64,000 bases of DNA from Fimbriimonadaceae bacterium. Its GTDB lineage: Bacteria > Armatimonadota > UBA10988. A program made the position numbers and the translations under genes. The stretch covers positions 124,001 through 188,000 of the forward strand of contig JADZEX010000021.1 of assembly GCA_020850355.1 (NCBI GenBank). The letters are read 5' to 3'. Positions 9,054 through 17,183 of this stretch are shown here, in pieces. The first letter of the stretch is position 1. Each line of letters begins with the position of its first letter. The notes below the pieces were generated by a model. That model did no database searches. It was not told the DNA's origin and saw nothing but the letters and a program-made list of their open reading frames with translations.

Positions 9054-9087
9054 CAGTTCGCCGCCGGCAGAGCCGGCGGCGAAACTG
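9054..9087 (-). terminator. Hairpin terminator of the tRNA/SRP RNA transcript
   Basis: A 12-bp perfect stem (TTCGCCGCCGGC / GCCGGCGGCGAA) with a 3-nt loop, extendable by 3 bp with a bulge, lies just past the SRP RNA 3' end. On the minus strand it is followed by CTGCTTTC, so the T-tract is weak. Confidence 0.6.
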
Positions 9088-9129
9088 AAAGTAGATCGTG
9101 CACCCGTCGTCGAAAAGACTCGCCGTGGC

Positions 9130-9362
<233 letters not shown>

Positions 9363-9363
9363 C

Positions 9364-9454
9364 TGGCGGAGGAGGTGGGATTCGAACCCACGGTGGGCTT
9401 TCGCCCACACGCGATTTCCAATCGCGCTCCTTAAGCCAACTCGGTCACTCCTCC
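9364..9454 (-). tRNA. tRNA-Ser (GGA)
   Basis: A cloverleaf with a 7-bp acceptor stem (GGAGGAG/CTCCTCC), a long variable arm and anticodon loop TTGGAAA, giving anticodon GGA for UCC/UCU. Discriminator G is followed by an encoded CCA. It is the only one of the five tRNAs here with CCA in the DNA. Confidence 0.95.
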
Positions 9455-9471
9455 AAGCGCCCGGACGGGCT

Positions 9472-9543
9472 TACCCCCGGCAAGAATCGAACTTGCGCCT
9501 CAGGTTCCGGAGACCTGCGCTCTATCCACTGAGCTACGGGGGC
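9472..9543 (-). tRNA. tRNA-Arg (CCG)
   Basis: A cloverleaf of 72 nt with anticodon stem CAGGT/ACCTG and loop CTCCGGA, anticodon CCG, reading CGG. The T-loop is TTCGATT and the discriminator A. The first acceptor pair is G-U. CCA is not encoded. Confidence 0.93.
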
Positions 9544-9567
9544 TCAAGCTGCCGACGGTCGGCAGCA

Positions 9568-9653
9568 CGGAGAGGGTGGGATTCGAACCCACGGTGCGCA
9601 GAGCGCACACCGCTTTTCGAGAGCGGCACCATGAACCACTCGGACACCTCTCC
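9568..9653 (-). tRNA. tRNA-Ser (CGA)
   Basis: Acceptor stem GGAGAGG/CCTCTCC, long variable arm, anticodon stem CCGCT/AGCGG with loop CTCGAAA, anticodon CGA (UCG). Discriminator G; no encoded CCA. Confidence 0.95.
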
Positions 9654-9677
9654 AACCAGCTACCAAGGTACCAGGCC

Positions 9678-9749
9678 TGCCCCTGTCGGGAATTGAACCT
9701 GAATCTACCGCTTAGGAGGCGGTCGCTCTGTCCGTTGAGCTACAGGGGC
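9678..9749 (-). tRNA. tRNA-Arg (CCT)
   Basis: Acceptor stem GCCCCTG/CAGGGGC, anticodon stem ACCGC/GCGGT with loop CTCCTAA, anticodon CCU, reading AGG. Discriminator A; no encoded CCA. Confidence 0.94.
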
Positions 9750-9807
9750 ACACCTGTTGACCACACCGCGCGCTGGCGCGCTGGGTCGCCACGCCGCGCG
9801 CAGCCGA

Positions 9808-9898
9808 CGGAGAGGGCGGGATTCGAACCCGCGATACCCGTTTTAGCGGGTATAACCGCTTAGCAGGCGGCTGCCTTCAGCCACTCGGCCACCTCTCC
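9808..9898 (-). tRNA. tRNA-Ser (GCT)
   Basis: Acceptor stem GGAGAGG/CCTCTCC, long variable arm (TACCCGC..GCGGGTA), anticodon loop CTGCTAA, anticodon GCU, reading AGC/AGU. First gene of the minus-strand RNA operon; no encoded CCA. Confidence 0.95.
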
Positions 9899-9926
9899 GG
9901 TGTTGCCACCGGCAACAAGCTTAGGA

Positions 9927-9955
9927 ACTATACCATACCCCCGCGGCAGCGGCAA
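9927..9955 (-). promoter_or_regulatory. Promoter of the tRNA/SRP RNA operon
   Basis: On the minus strand TTGCCG (9955-9950), a 17-nt spacer and TATAGT (9932-9927) lie 29 nt before the first tRNA. This is the best-spaced strong promoter in the window. It is the only promoter I can find for all five tRNAs and the SRP RNA. Confidence 0.7.
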
Positions 9956-10061
9956 GATCCGGCGGGCGCCGATCTTGAGTCGGGTCCGCCGGCTGGGCTG
10001 GGCGCCGAGCGCCGGCAGGAACAGGGGCCGGACCGCCGAACGGCGCAGACGAGGTGGCGCA

Positions 10062-11240
10062 ATGATCGAGGCGCTGACCGTGCGGGGCTTCAAGTCCATC
10101 GTCGACCTGACCGTGGAGCTCGGGCAGGTCAACGTCCTGATCGGTGCCAATGGCAGCGGCAAGTCCAACCTGCTGGAGGCACTCGGCGTGCTCGGAGCTG
10201 CCGCCAATGGACGGGTCGACGACCAGGCCCTGCTCGCCCGCGGCGTGCGACCGGGGGTGCCGAGGCTCTACAAGTCGGCCTTCGGGGATCGGCGGACGCG
10301 GCCCCACATCCACTTCGCCGCCAAGACCGGGAGCCAGAGCTATCAGGTCTCGTTGCAGAACCCGATCGACGATCCAGAGCCCGCCTGGCGGTACCACTCC
10401 GAGCGCTGGCAAGGGCAGCCGGAGGAGGTCCCGCGCGGTCCGCGAGCGCCGGGGACAGGTCCCCACGACCAGGGCCTGGCAGCGCTGCGTGCCGCTGAGA
10501 TTCCAGCCGACTCGCCGAGCCTGCTATTCCTGCGCAGCCTGCAGCGCTATGTGATCTACACGCCCGCCACGGCCGTGCTGCGGGGCACGGCGCCGGAGTC
10601 GCAGCCGAGCAGCCCCCTGGGGCTGTCGGGCGGCGGGCTGCCGCAGGGGCTCCGCCGGCTGATGCGGCCGGGCATCCAGTCGGCGGCCGTGGACCACGTG
10701 CTGAAGGAAGCGCTGGGGCTGGTCCCCTGGGCGACGGCGATCACGGCTGCGCCAGCGGCCTGGCTGCCGTTGTCACCGGCGGCCGCCGCCAGCGCGGAGG
10801 TGGTCTGCTTCCGCGACCGCTACATGAAGGGCGGACGCAACGTCTTGTCGGGCTACGACGCCAGTGAGGGAGCGCTCTATGTGCTGTTCCTGGCGATCCT
10901 GGCCTGTCATCCCGCTGCGCCGCCCCTGTACGCGATTGACAACGCCGACCACGGCCTGAACCCACGGCTGGCCCGGCGGCTGTTCTCCCATTTCTGCCAG
11001 TGGGTGCTGGCCGGCGAGCCGGCTCGCCAGGCCCTCATCACGACCCACAACCCGCTGGTCCTGGACGGGCTCCCGTTGACCGACGACCGCGTCCGCCTCT
11101 TTGCCGTCTCGCGCACCGGCAGCGGGCAAACGGCCGTGCAGCGCATCGTGGTGGATGAGCGCCTTTCGGCGATGGCGGACAAGGGCTGGACCCTCTCCCG
11201 GCTGTGGGTCATGGGACACCTCGGGGGCGTGGATGTCTGA
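10062..11240 (+). CDS. AAA family ATPase, AbiL/RloA-like (cassette 1, ATPase)
   Basis: A 392-residue SMC/RecF-type ATPase. It opens with MIEALTVRGFKSI, Walker A at 28-35 (GANGSGKS), a signature-like SGYDASEGAL at 263-272, and a Walker B region LYAIDNADHGLNPRLARRL at 289-307. The switch His is H329 (TTHN). The residue after the Walker B Asp is Asn294 rather than the usual catalytic Glu. Similar DN variants are, to my memory, seen in this ATPase clade. The ATG at 10062 follows GAGGTGG. Its last 8 nt overlap the start of the partner gene, so the two are surely one operon. ATPases of this kind with small Toprim-like partners are known in abortive-infection systems; that role here is inference. 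Confidence 0.82.
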   Translation: MIEALTVRGFKSIVDLTVELGQVNVLIGANGSGKSNLLEALGVLGAAANGRVDDQALLARGVRPGVPRLYKSAFGDRRTRPHIHFAAKTGSQSYQVSLQNPIDDPEPAWRYHSERWQGQPEEVPRGPRAPGTGPHDQGLAALRAAEIPADSPSLLFLRSLQRYVIYTPATAVLRGTAPESQPSSPLGLSGGGLPQGLRRLMRPGIQSAAVDHVLKEALGLVPWATAITAAPAAWLPLSPAAAASAEVVCFRDRYMKGGRNVLSGYDASEGALYVLFLAILACHPAAPPLYAIDNADHGLNPRLARRLFSHFCQWVLAGEPARQALITTHNPLVLDGLPLTDDRVRLFAVSRTGSGQTAVQRIVVDERLSAMADKGWTLSRLWVMGHLGGVDV

Positions 11241-11940
11241 GCCGCTCAAAGTGGCCTTCGTGACCGAGGGGGTCACCGACTACGATCTCCTGGTCGAGAT
11301 CGTGCGCGGGCTGCTGGGCGAGCGCGAGTTCGTCCCGACGGCGGTTCAGCCGGAGCGCGACTTGGTACGACCGGAGCGTGGTGAGGGATGGCCCGCGGTC
11401 CGCCGCTGGTGCTCGCAAACGGTCGAGCAGACTGCGGGACCGGTCAGCGGTAACCCCCTGCTGCTATGGCACGACCTCCTGGTGGTGCAGCTCGACGCCG
11501 ATGTGGCCGAGCAGAGCTACGCCAGCGGTCACCTTGCCGACGCGGGCGACCTGCCCTGCGCTGCGCCGTGCCCACCCGCCAGCGCAACCACCGACGCGCT
11601 GCGGGCGGTGCTGCTGCGGTGGCTGGCCGAGCCCCAGCCGCCGCGCCGGATCGTGCTCTGCACGCCGTCGAAGCAGATCGAAGCGTGGGTTCTGGCGGGC
11701 CTCTACCCCCAGGATCCGGTCGTGCGGCGCGGCGGTCTGGAGTGCCGCGCCGACCCCTCCGCAACGCTGGGAGGCAAGCCTTTGGCTGGCAAACTGGTCG
11801 CAAGCGGCCGGAAGCGAACGGAGGTCTACCGGCAACGTGCTCCCGAGTTGCGCCAGGCCTGGGCGGAAGTCTGCGCCGTATGCACCGAGGCGGTCCGGTT
11901 CGAGCAGGAGTTCCGGGCAGCGCTGGCCAGCATCGGATGA
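11233..11940 (+). CDS. Toprim-like/DUF4276-like partner protein (cassette 1)
   Basis: A 235-residue protein whose ATG lies inside the end of the ATPase gene (ATGTCTGA, 8-nt overlap). An N-terminal strand VAFVTEGVTD carries E12, and later VVQLDAD carries D88 and D90. This is the E...DxD arrangement of Toprim-type metal sites. QIEAWVLAG at 148-156 is shared in pattern with the partner of cassette 2. Toprim-like partners of SMC-type ATPases are nucleases in OLD, PARIS (AriB) and related defence systems. By analogy this could be the effector, but the family call is from motif reading only. Confidence 0.6.
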   Translation: MSEPLKVAFVTEGVTDYDLLVEIVRGLLGEREFVPTAVQPERDLVRPERGEGWPAVRRWCSQTVEQTAGPVSGNPLLLWHDLLVVQLDADVAEQSYASGHLADAGDLPCAAPCPPASATTDALRAVLLRWLAEPQPPRRIVLCTPSKQIEAWVLAGLYPQDPVVRRGGLECRADPSATLGGKPLAGKLVASGRKRTEVYRQRAPELRQAWAEVCAVCTEAVRFEQEFRAALASIG

Positions 11941-11962
11941 CCGCACTAACCGGCCCTGCCCC

Positions 11963-14122
11963 TCACCACGCCCCATCCAGCTCGCGCTCGACCTGTCCCA
12001 GCCGGCGCCAGTCGTCGCAGGCGGCCTGCAGCAGGGCTGTTGGCGGGGGCGGCAGGGCCGGGGCCTGGCCGCTGCCGGCGGGTTGGTTGGCCAGGGCGTA
12101 GGCCCGCAAGGCGGCGGTCGCCGAGAGCTTGAACCTGGTGTTGTAGAAGCAGTTGCCCCACAACAGCAGCTCCACCGGCGCGGTGCCCGTCTGACGCAGC
12201 TCCGGCTCCAGCGGCTCGCAGTAGAACTGGTTGCCAGCGAACACGAACGCGCCGTGGTAGTCGGTCAGCTGAAACAGCGGATTGGCCTGACCGACGTGGG
12301 CCTTGGCGCCGCTGAAGGTGAGGCGGCCGGGCGGGTCGGTCGGGGCGCCGCTGAGGTGGGCGTGGGCGGCGGCTTGTTCGACGTACCAGTCGCTGGCCAC
12401 CAGGCTGTGGCTGTCGCGCAGCCGCAGCGGGGTGGTTACCAGGGTCGACAGGCGGGTCAGGACACCCAGGAAGCCGTCGCGCTCGCGCGCGGTGCCCTGC
12501 ACCGTGATGGTGCCCTCGTAGCTGGTCCGCAGCAGCACCGTGGCGCGCGCGCAGTCGGTCAGGGTGAGGTTGCCCTGCAGGTGGCCAAGGTCGACGCGGC
12601 AGTGCGGGCCGAGACGCTCCAGGCGCAGACCGCGGACATCGGGCTGGCGCTGGTACATCCCGAAGACGTAGACCCCGTCGTAGGCCATCAGCGAGGGTCG
12701 CCCCGAGGAGGTCTGCACGACATCGGCGCTGGCGGTCACGGGACCGAAGTCGTGGTGCCCAATGCTGAGGTGCTCCAGGCGCACCCGCTGAGGGTCGTGA
12801 ACCGCCAGGATCGGCTGATCCGCCGGACCGCGCCAGAGCAGGGTGCAGCGGAAGCCGGTCCCGCCGACGACGTAGTCGCTGCCGCTGACGCGGAGGGTCT
12901 GGCGGATCACGTAGCGGCCCTGGGGCAGGTAGGCGAGGGCGCCCTGACCGTGCTGCCGGGCGGCGTCGATGGCGGCCTGCACCGCGGCGGTGTCGTCGCT
13001 GGTGCCATCGCCACGGGCGCCGCAGTCGGTGCGGGCGTCGAAGACCTTGCTCGGAACGCTGGCGCTGCTCCGGAAGAAGCGCTCGTCGGGCGACCGGACG
13101 ACCGCTGGCAGGCGGCCGGGCGGGAGCTCGGCCAAGCCCGCGGGGCGCTGTCGGACGGTGTCACGACAGCCGGCGGCAGTGACGTTGCTGACGGTCAACG
13201 GGCGGTCGCCGCGATTGGCGATCGGCGGCTCGGCGCTCGGCGGGCTGCTGAAGGTGACATCGATCAGGGTGGCGGTCGGGCCGCTCAGGACGACCGCACC
13301 GGCCGGGTCGGTCCAGCCGGCGACCTGACAGTCTTGGATGGTCACGGGCACCACCGAGCCGACCTGCCGCAGGAACTGCCGCGAGCCGCGCGAGCTGCAC
13401 CGCCGGACGCTGGAGCCGTGCTCGCTGGCGACGTGGCAATCGACCTCGCGGCTGGCCTCGAAGTGGCAGTTGCGGGCGTAGAAGTTGCCGTGGGTGTCGT
13501 GAATCGCCTGCCCGCAGTCGACAAACGCGCAGCGGTCGAAGGTGTTGTCGTAGTAGTTGAAGGCCAGCATCCCCGCCCCGATGCCGCAGCGCGCGAAGAG
13601 GCAGTTCCAGTAGAGGATCTCCGCGCTGGCCTGCTGCTGGCCGCCGCCCAGTTTGAGGCCAAACTCGCGGCAGTCGACGAAGGCCTCGTACTCGTGCCGC
13701 ACCTCGGTCTCGAAGCGCTGCTGAGAACCGTGGTGGAAGCCCACCGCGGCGCTGCCGCGACCATCCCAGGTGAGCCCAACATAGCGCGCGTAGGCCGCGC
13801 CGTTGCTCTGGAAGAGCGTGCCGTTGGCCGGTCCGTCCCAGACCAGCCGCGTGCTGCGGCCGTGGCCGATCAGCGCCGTGCCGTGGCGCGGACCGTCGAG
13901 GTGCAGCGTGGCGGTCAGGCGGTACGTGCCGGGCGGCAGGTAGACGACCTGCCCGTCGACCAGCTTGTCGAGCACCGCTTGCAGCGCGGCGGTGTCGTCG
14001 GCGCGGCCGTCGCCAACGGCGCCCGGGGTGACGCGGCGCACATTGAGCCAGTCGCTGCGCGGGGTCCAGGCCAGCTCCGGCAGCTCCGGCAGCGTGGCCA
14101 GCAGCAAAGTGCAGAGTAGCAT
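11963..14122 (-). CDS. Secreted two-module right-handed beta-helix protein (pectate lyase superfamily, GH55-like)
   Basis: A 719-residue protein with a short N-terminal signal-like segment (MLLCTLLLATLPELPELA); the ATG at 14122 follows AAAGGA. Two copies of the superfamily entry motif appear, GAVGDGRADDTAALQA near residue 37 and GARGDGTSDDTAAVQAAID in the middle. Each is followed by LPPGTY or LPQGRY and a parallel beta-helix. Paired modules of this type occur in GH55 glucanases and in phage-tail or pectin-lyase-like proteins. I see no certain catalytic residues, so a polysaccharide hydrolase or lyase role is likely but unproven. It lies between the cassette 1 operon (convergent, 22 bp) and the GH-A enzyme upstream. 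Confidence 0.7.
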   Translation of the reverse strand: MLLCTLLLATLPELPELAWTPRSDWLNVRRVTPGAVGDGRADDTAALQAVLDKLVDGQVVYLPPGTYRLTATLHLDGPRHGTALIGHGRSTRLVWDGPANGTLFQSNGAAYARYVGLTWDGRGSAAVGFHHGSQQRFETEVRHEYEAFVDCREFGLKLGGGQQQASAEILYWNCLFARCGIGAGMLAFNYYDNTFDRCAFVDCGQAIHDTHGNFYARNCHFEASREVDCHVASEHGSSVRRCSSRGSRQFLRQVGSVVPVTIQDCQVAGWTDPAGAVVLSGPTATLIDVTFSSPPSAEPPIANRGDRPLTVSNVTAAGCRDTVRQRPAGLAELPPGRLPAVVRSPDERFFRSSASVPSKVFDARTDCGARGDGTSDDTAAVQAAIDAARQHGQGALAYLPQGRYVIRQTLRVSGSDYVVGGTGFRCTLLWRGPADQPILAVHDPQRVRLEHLSIGHHDFGPVTASADVVQTSSGRPSLMAYDGVYVFGMYQRQPDVRGLRLERLGPHCRVDLGHLQGNLTLTDCARATVLLRTSYEGTITVQGTARERDGFLGVLTRLSTLVTTPLRLRDSHSLVASDWYVEQAAAHAHLSGAPTDPPGRLTFSGAKAHVGQANPLFQLTDYHGAFVFAGNQFYCEPLEPELRQTGTAPVELLLWGNCFYNTRFKLSATAALRAYALANQPAGSGQAPALPPPPTALLQAACDDWRRLGQVERELDGAW

Positions 14123-14156
14123 CGGCGGCGTCCTTTCAAGGCCCTCCAGGCGGGTG

Positions 14157-16991
14157 CTACGGGGCCCGCAGCTCCAACACGACCGTTTGCCGGGGCGGCA
14201 ACGCGAGGCGGTAGCCGGCCCCCAGCGGTTGCACGCCGCCGGCCGGGAGCAGGCTCTGAACCAGCCAGGTGGCCGGCCGATCGGGCAGCCGCAGCACGGC
14301 TTCCTTGGAGTAGTCGTCACGGTTCAGCAGCAGCAGCGCCTCGCGTTGCGGTCGGGCGCGGCGGCTGACCAGGATGTTGGGCAATGTGGCGCCGGCGGCG
14401 TCACGCAGTTCGACGGTCTGCCAGGTCGCGGGGAGCGCACCGCCGGCGGCGTGGGTCAGCACCGCGCGCAGCAACCGTTCGAGGCGGTAGCCGGCGAGGT
14501 CGGCGCCGATGGCGTAGACCTGCCCGCGGCCCAGCGCGCGGCGGGTGACCAGCGGCCGGCCCTGGTCGTCGGCCAGCACGACCTGGCTCCCGGCACTCGG
14601 CTGCAGGGGGCGCAGCAGGCCGGCCAAGGGCAGCGCCGGGCTGGTCGCCAGCGCCCGGCCGGCAGCGGGCTCGGCGGCACCGAAGGTCGCGCCAGCGAGG
14701 TCGTCGCCTGGCAACGGCCGGTCGTAGAGATCCCGGTCGGCAGGCTCGATCGCCAACAGCAGCGTCGCGCCGGCCGCCACGCGGGCGCGCAGGTGCTCCC
14801 GCCTGGCGGGCTCGAGGTGGCGCAGGCCGGGGCTGAGCAGCACGTCGAAGCCGTCGAGCGGGCGGTCGCTGGGGGCCAGCGCGAAGTTCCAGTGGCCGTA
14901 GGTAAGGGCCTGGTGGTACGGCGCGCTGCGGTCCTGCAGGCCGGCGTCCCAGCTCTGCCGGCGGGCCTGGGCCCAACTGTAGAGCAGACCCAGCCGCGGG
15001 GTCGGGCCCCATGGTTTGGGTAGCAGGCGGTCGGCCAGCGGCTGCACTTGGGCCGCGAAGTCGTGGATCCCGCGCAGCGCCGAGGTCGGACGGGCGTAGG
15101 GGTTGAGCTCCGAGTAGGGGTACTTGTCGGCCTCGGTGAGCACGGCGGCCTGGCCCTGCCACCAAGCCCAGCCACGCTTGCTCCAACTGAACACGGTCAG
15201 CCCGTCGAGGCCGGCGAAGACCTGCAACCAGAGCCGCTCGCAGACGGCGGCGGCGGTGCTGCCGGTGAGGTAGGTCTCGTTGTCGAAGATCATCTTCGGG
15301 CCGGCCAGCACCCGCAGCAGATCGGGTTCCAGCGGTGAGCTGGAGATCGGCTGTTCCCAGGGTTGCGCCGCTGGTCGGGCTGCGCCGCGGCCGGTGGTCC
15401 AACGGCCCCCGCCGGTCGGCGTCAGGACGACCGTCTCGTGGGCCACCAAGTGGTGCTTCCAGATCGCCTCGCGCGGCAGCAGTGCGTAGCCGCCCATCGG
15501 TTGGACGCCCACCAGCGCCGTCGGCAGCGCGTGCTGGACTTCGTCGACCCCGGCGCGGATCAGCTCTTCGAACAGCCCGGCGAGGTACTCGTCGTAATCA
15601 AGCTGCCGCCCAGCGAAGGCATCGCGGGCCTCGTCCTGGACCGCGGCGGCCGTGGCCAGGTCGGGGTACTGACTGCCCCAGGTTTGGTTCAGCGTCGCCA
15701 CGGTCCCGTAGCGTTGCGCCAGCCAGGCCGCGAAGCCCGCGCGATGGTCGGCGCTGACGCCGCGGTAGGCCGGCTCGTTGAGCAGCTCGTACATCAACAC
15801 GGGCACATTGGCGGCGCGGTAGCGCTCGGCGTAGACCCGCCACAGCCGCAGCCAGGTCTCGCGGCCGGTGCCGTCGGGCCGGTACCAGGTCCAGTGGTGC
15901 CGTCCGGTGGTCAGCGCGCTGGCGGGCAGGGACGACTTGCCCGGTTCGTTGCCCGGCGCGCCGAGCGTCCAGGGCCAGGCGACGGTGTCGACGAAGAACG
16001 GCAGCCCGACGCGGCGGGCCGTCGCGGCCAGCAGGCCGGCGTCTTCTCCACGGTCCCGACCGCGGTAGCCGACGGCGTCCCAGAACGGCTGTCCCGGCAT
16101 CGTCACCGAGTAGCTGTTGAAGCCCAACCGTAGCAGCGCCGCCTGGTCGGGCAGTTGCTCATAGATCCAGGCGTGTTGCGGGGCATAGAGGTTCAGCCCG
16201 GGCACCGGCCCGCGACCGGCCTCAGTGGTGCCGAGCAGGTCGAGCCGATGGTCTTCGCGGCAGTAGGGGTTCAGGACGAAGACTCGCCGGCCCGTGGAGT
16301 CGACGAACTGCCTGTTGACGACGGTCGGCGGACGCTGGTCGGCGCGCAGGGCCGCGGGCAGCTCGGCGACGGTCGGCCAGGTGACCTGCGGCTCGCGGGT
16401 CTCGCGGCTGCCGCGGTCGGCGGCGCTCGGCGGCGGTTCGGCATACCGCACGAAGCCGAGCTCGGCCAGGCCGTAGGCCAGGATCGGCCGCTCGATGCAC
16501 TGGATGCTGAGCCCCCGGACCTCCTGCCCGGCTTGCAGGTTGGTCCAGAAGCGCAGCGGCACGAGCACTTCCTGCCAACTGCCGTCGTCCTCGTCGAGGC
16601 CACGCCCGCCAGCCACGAAGCCGCTGGTGAGGTGCTGGTACTCCGCGCCGGCCACCTCCGGCCGCAGTTGCAGCGCAACGCTGCCGTTCGGGCTGCCGTA
16701 CCGATCGACGCTCGCGTTGACCAGGAACCGCACGAACCCGGCGCGCAGCCAGTCGGCGGTGAGCCGCCAACCTTCGCCGGCCTGGCGTCGCACCGCGACC
16801 CCGGCCCAGGGCTCCGCGCGCCAGTCGTCGTTGAGCCACAGATAGCGCTGGGGGTCGGTCCCGGTCCGCTCGACACAGCGCTGCCGCCACGGTGCCAGGA
16901 CGTGTTGCGGCGCCAGTCCAGCGAGGTAGCAGTCGATCCGTTCGACGGGCTCGGCCGGCGCACCGAGCAGCAGCAGCAGACATCCAAGCAT
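14157..16991 (-). CDS. Secreted clan GH-A glycoside hydrolase (GH42/GH5-like)
   Basis: A 944-residue protein with signal peptide MLGCLLLLLGAPAEP; the ATG at 16991 is in frame with it. A jelly-roll-like N-terminal region (about 20-200) precedes a TIM barrel. In the barrel, LMYELLNEPAYRG places E406 as the predicted acid/base, and MIFDNETYLTG places E572 as a candidate nucleophile. A later region (LGLLYSWAQARRQSWDAG, then RPLDGFDVLLSPGLRHL) resembles the trimerisation domain of GH42 beta-galactosidases, and the C-terminus is beta-rich. It probably cleaves a beta-linked galactoside or related glycan outside the cytoplasm. Substrate is not determinable from sequence. Confidence 0.75.
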   Translation of the reverse strand: MLGCLLLLLGAPAEPVERIDCYLAGLAPQHVLAPWRQRCVERTGTDPQRYLWLNDDWRAEPWAGVAVRRQAGEGWRLTADWLRAGFVRFLVNASVDRYGSPNGSVALQLRPEVAGAEYQHLTSGFVAGGRGLDEDDGSWQEVLVPLRFWTNLQAGQEVRGLSIQCIERPILAYGLAELGFVRYAEPPPSAADRGSRETREPQVTWPTVAELPAALRADQRPPTVVNRQFVDSTGRRVFVLNPYCREDHRLDLLGTTEAGRGPVPGLNLYAPQHAWIYEQLPDQAALLRLGFNSYSVTMPGQPFWDAVGYRGRDRGEDAGLLAATARRVGLPFFVDTVAWPWTLGAPGNEPGKSSLPASALTTGRHHWTWYRPDGTGRETWLRLWRVYAERYRAANVPVLMYELLNEPAYRGVSADHRAGFAAWLAQRYGTVATLNQTWGSQYPDLATAAAVQDEARDAFAGRQLDYDEYLAGLFEELIRAGVDEVQHALPTALVGVQPMGGYALLPREAIWKHHLVAHETVVLTPTGGGRWTTGRGAARPAAQPWEQPISSSPLEPDLLRVLAGPKMIFDNETYLTGSTAAAVCERLWLQVFAGLDGLTVFSWSKRGWAWWQGQAAVLTEADKYPYSELNPYARPTSALRGIHDFAAQVQPLADRLLPKPWGPTPRLGLLYSWAQARRQSWDAGLQDRSAPYHQALTYGHWNFALAPSDRPLDGFDVLLSPGLRHLEPARREHLRARVAAGATLLLAIEPADRDLYDRPLPGDDLAGATFGAAEPAAGRALATSPALPLAGLLRPLQPSAGSQVVLADDQGRPLVTRRALGRGQVYAIGADLAGYRLERLLRAVLTHAAGGALPATWQTVELRDAAGATLPNILVSRRARPQREALLLLNRDDYSKEAVLRLPDRPATWLVQSLLPAGGVQPLGAGYRLALPPRQTVVLELRAP

Positions 16992-17116
16992 CGGTCGCTC
17001 CGCCGTCAGCGTACCCGCGACGCCGGGCCAGGGCAAGTTGGCGCCGGCGAGCGCCGGGCCGCCGCGAGCTGATTCACGTCAAACTGGCGCCTGGCTGCAA
17101 CCCTCCGGGTGGCCGG

Positions 17117-17132
17117 TGTTTCACGTGAAACA
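17117..17132. other. parS: parS centromere-like site (ParB binding site)
   Basis: TGTTTCACGTGAAACA is a perfect 16-bp palindrome identical to the broadly conserved chromosomal parS consensus. ParB/Spo0J nucleates on such sites to organise and segregate the origin region with ParA. It sits in the 192-bp divergent gap between 16991 and 17184. No parA or parB gene is in the window, and I found no second copy. Confidence 0.85.
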
Positions 17133-17183
17133 CGCTTGCCGTCGCCGCCGCCTCGTGGTACACCGGCGCTGCGGAGTCCGGCA

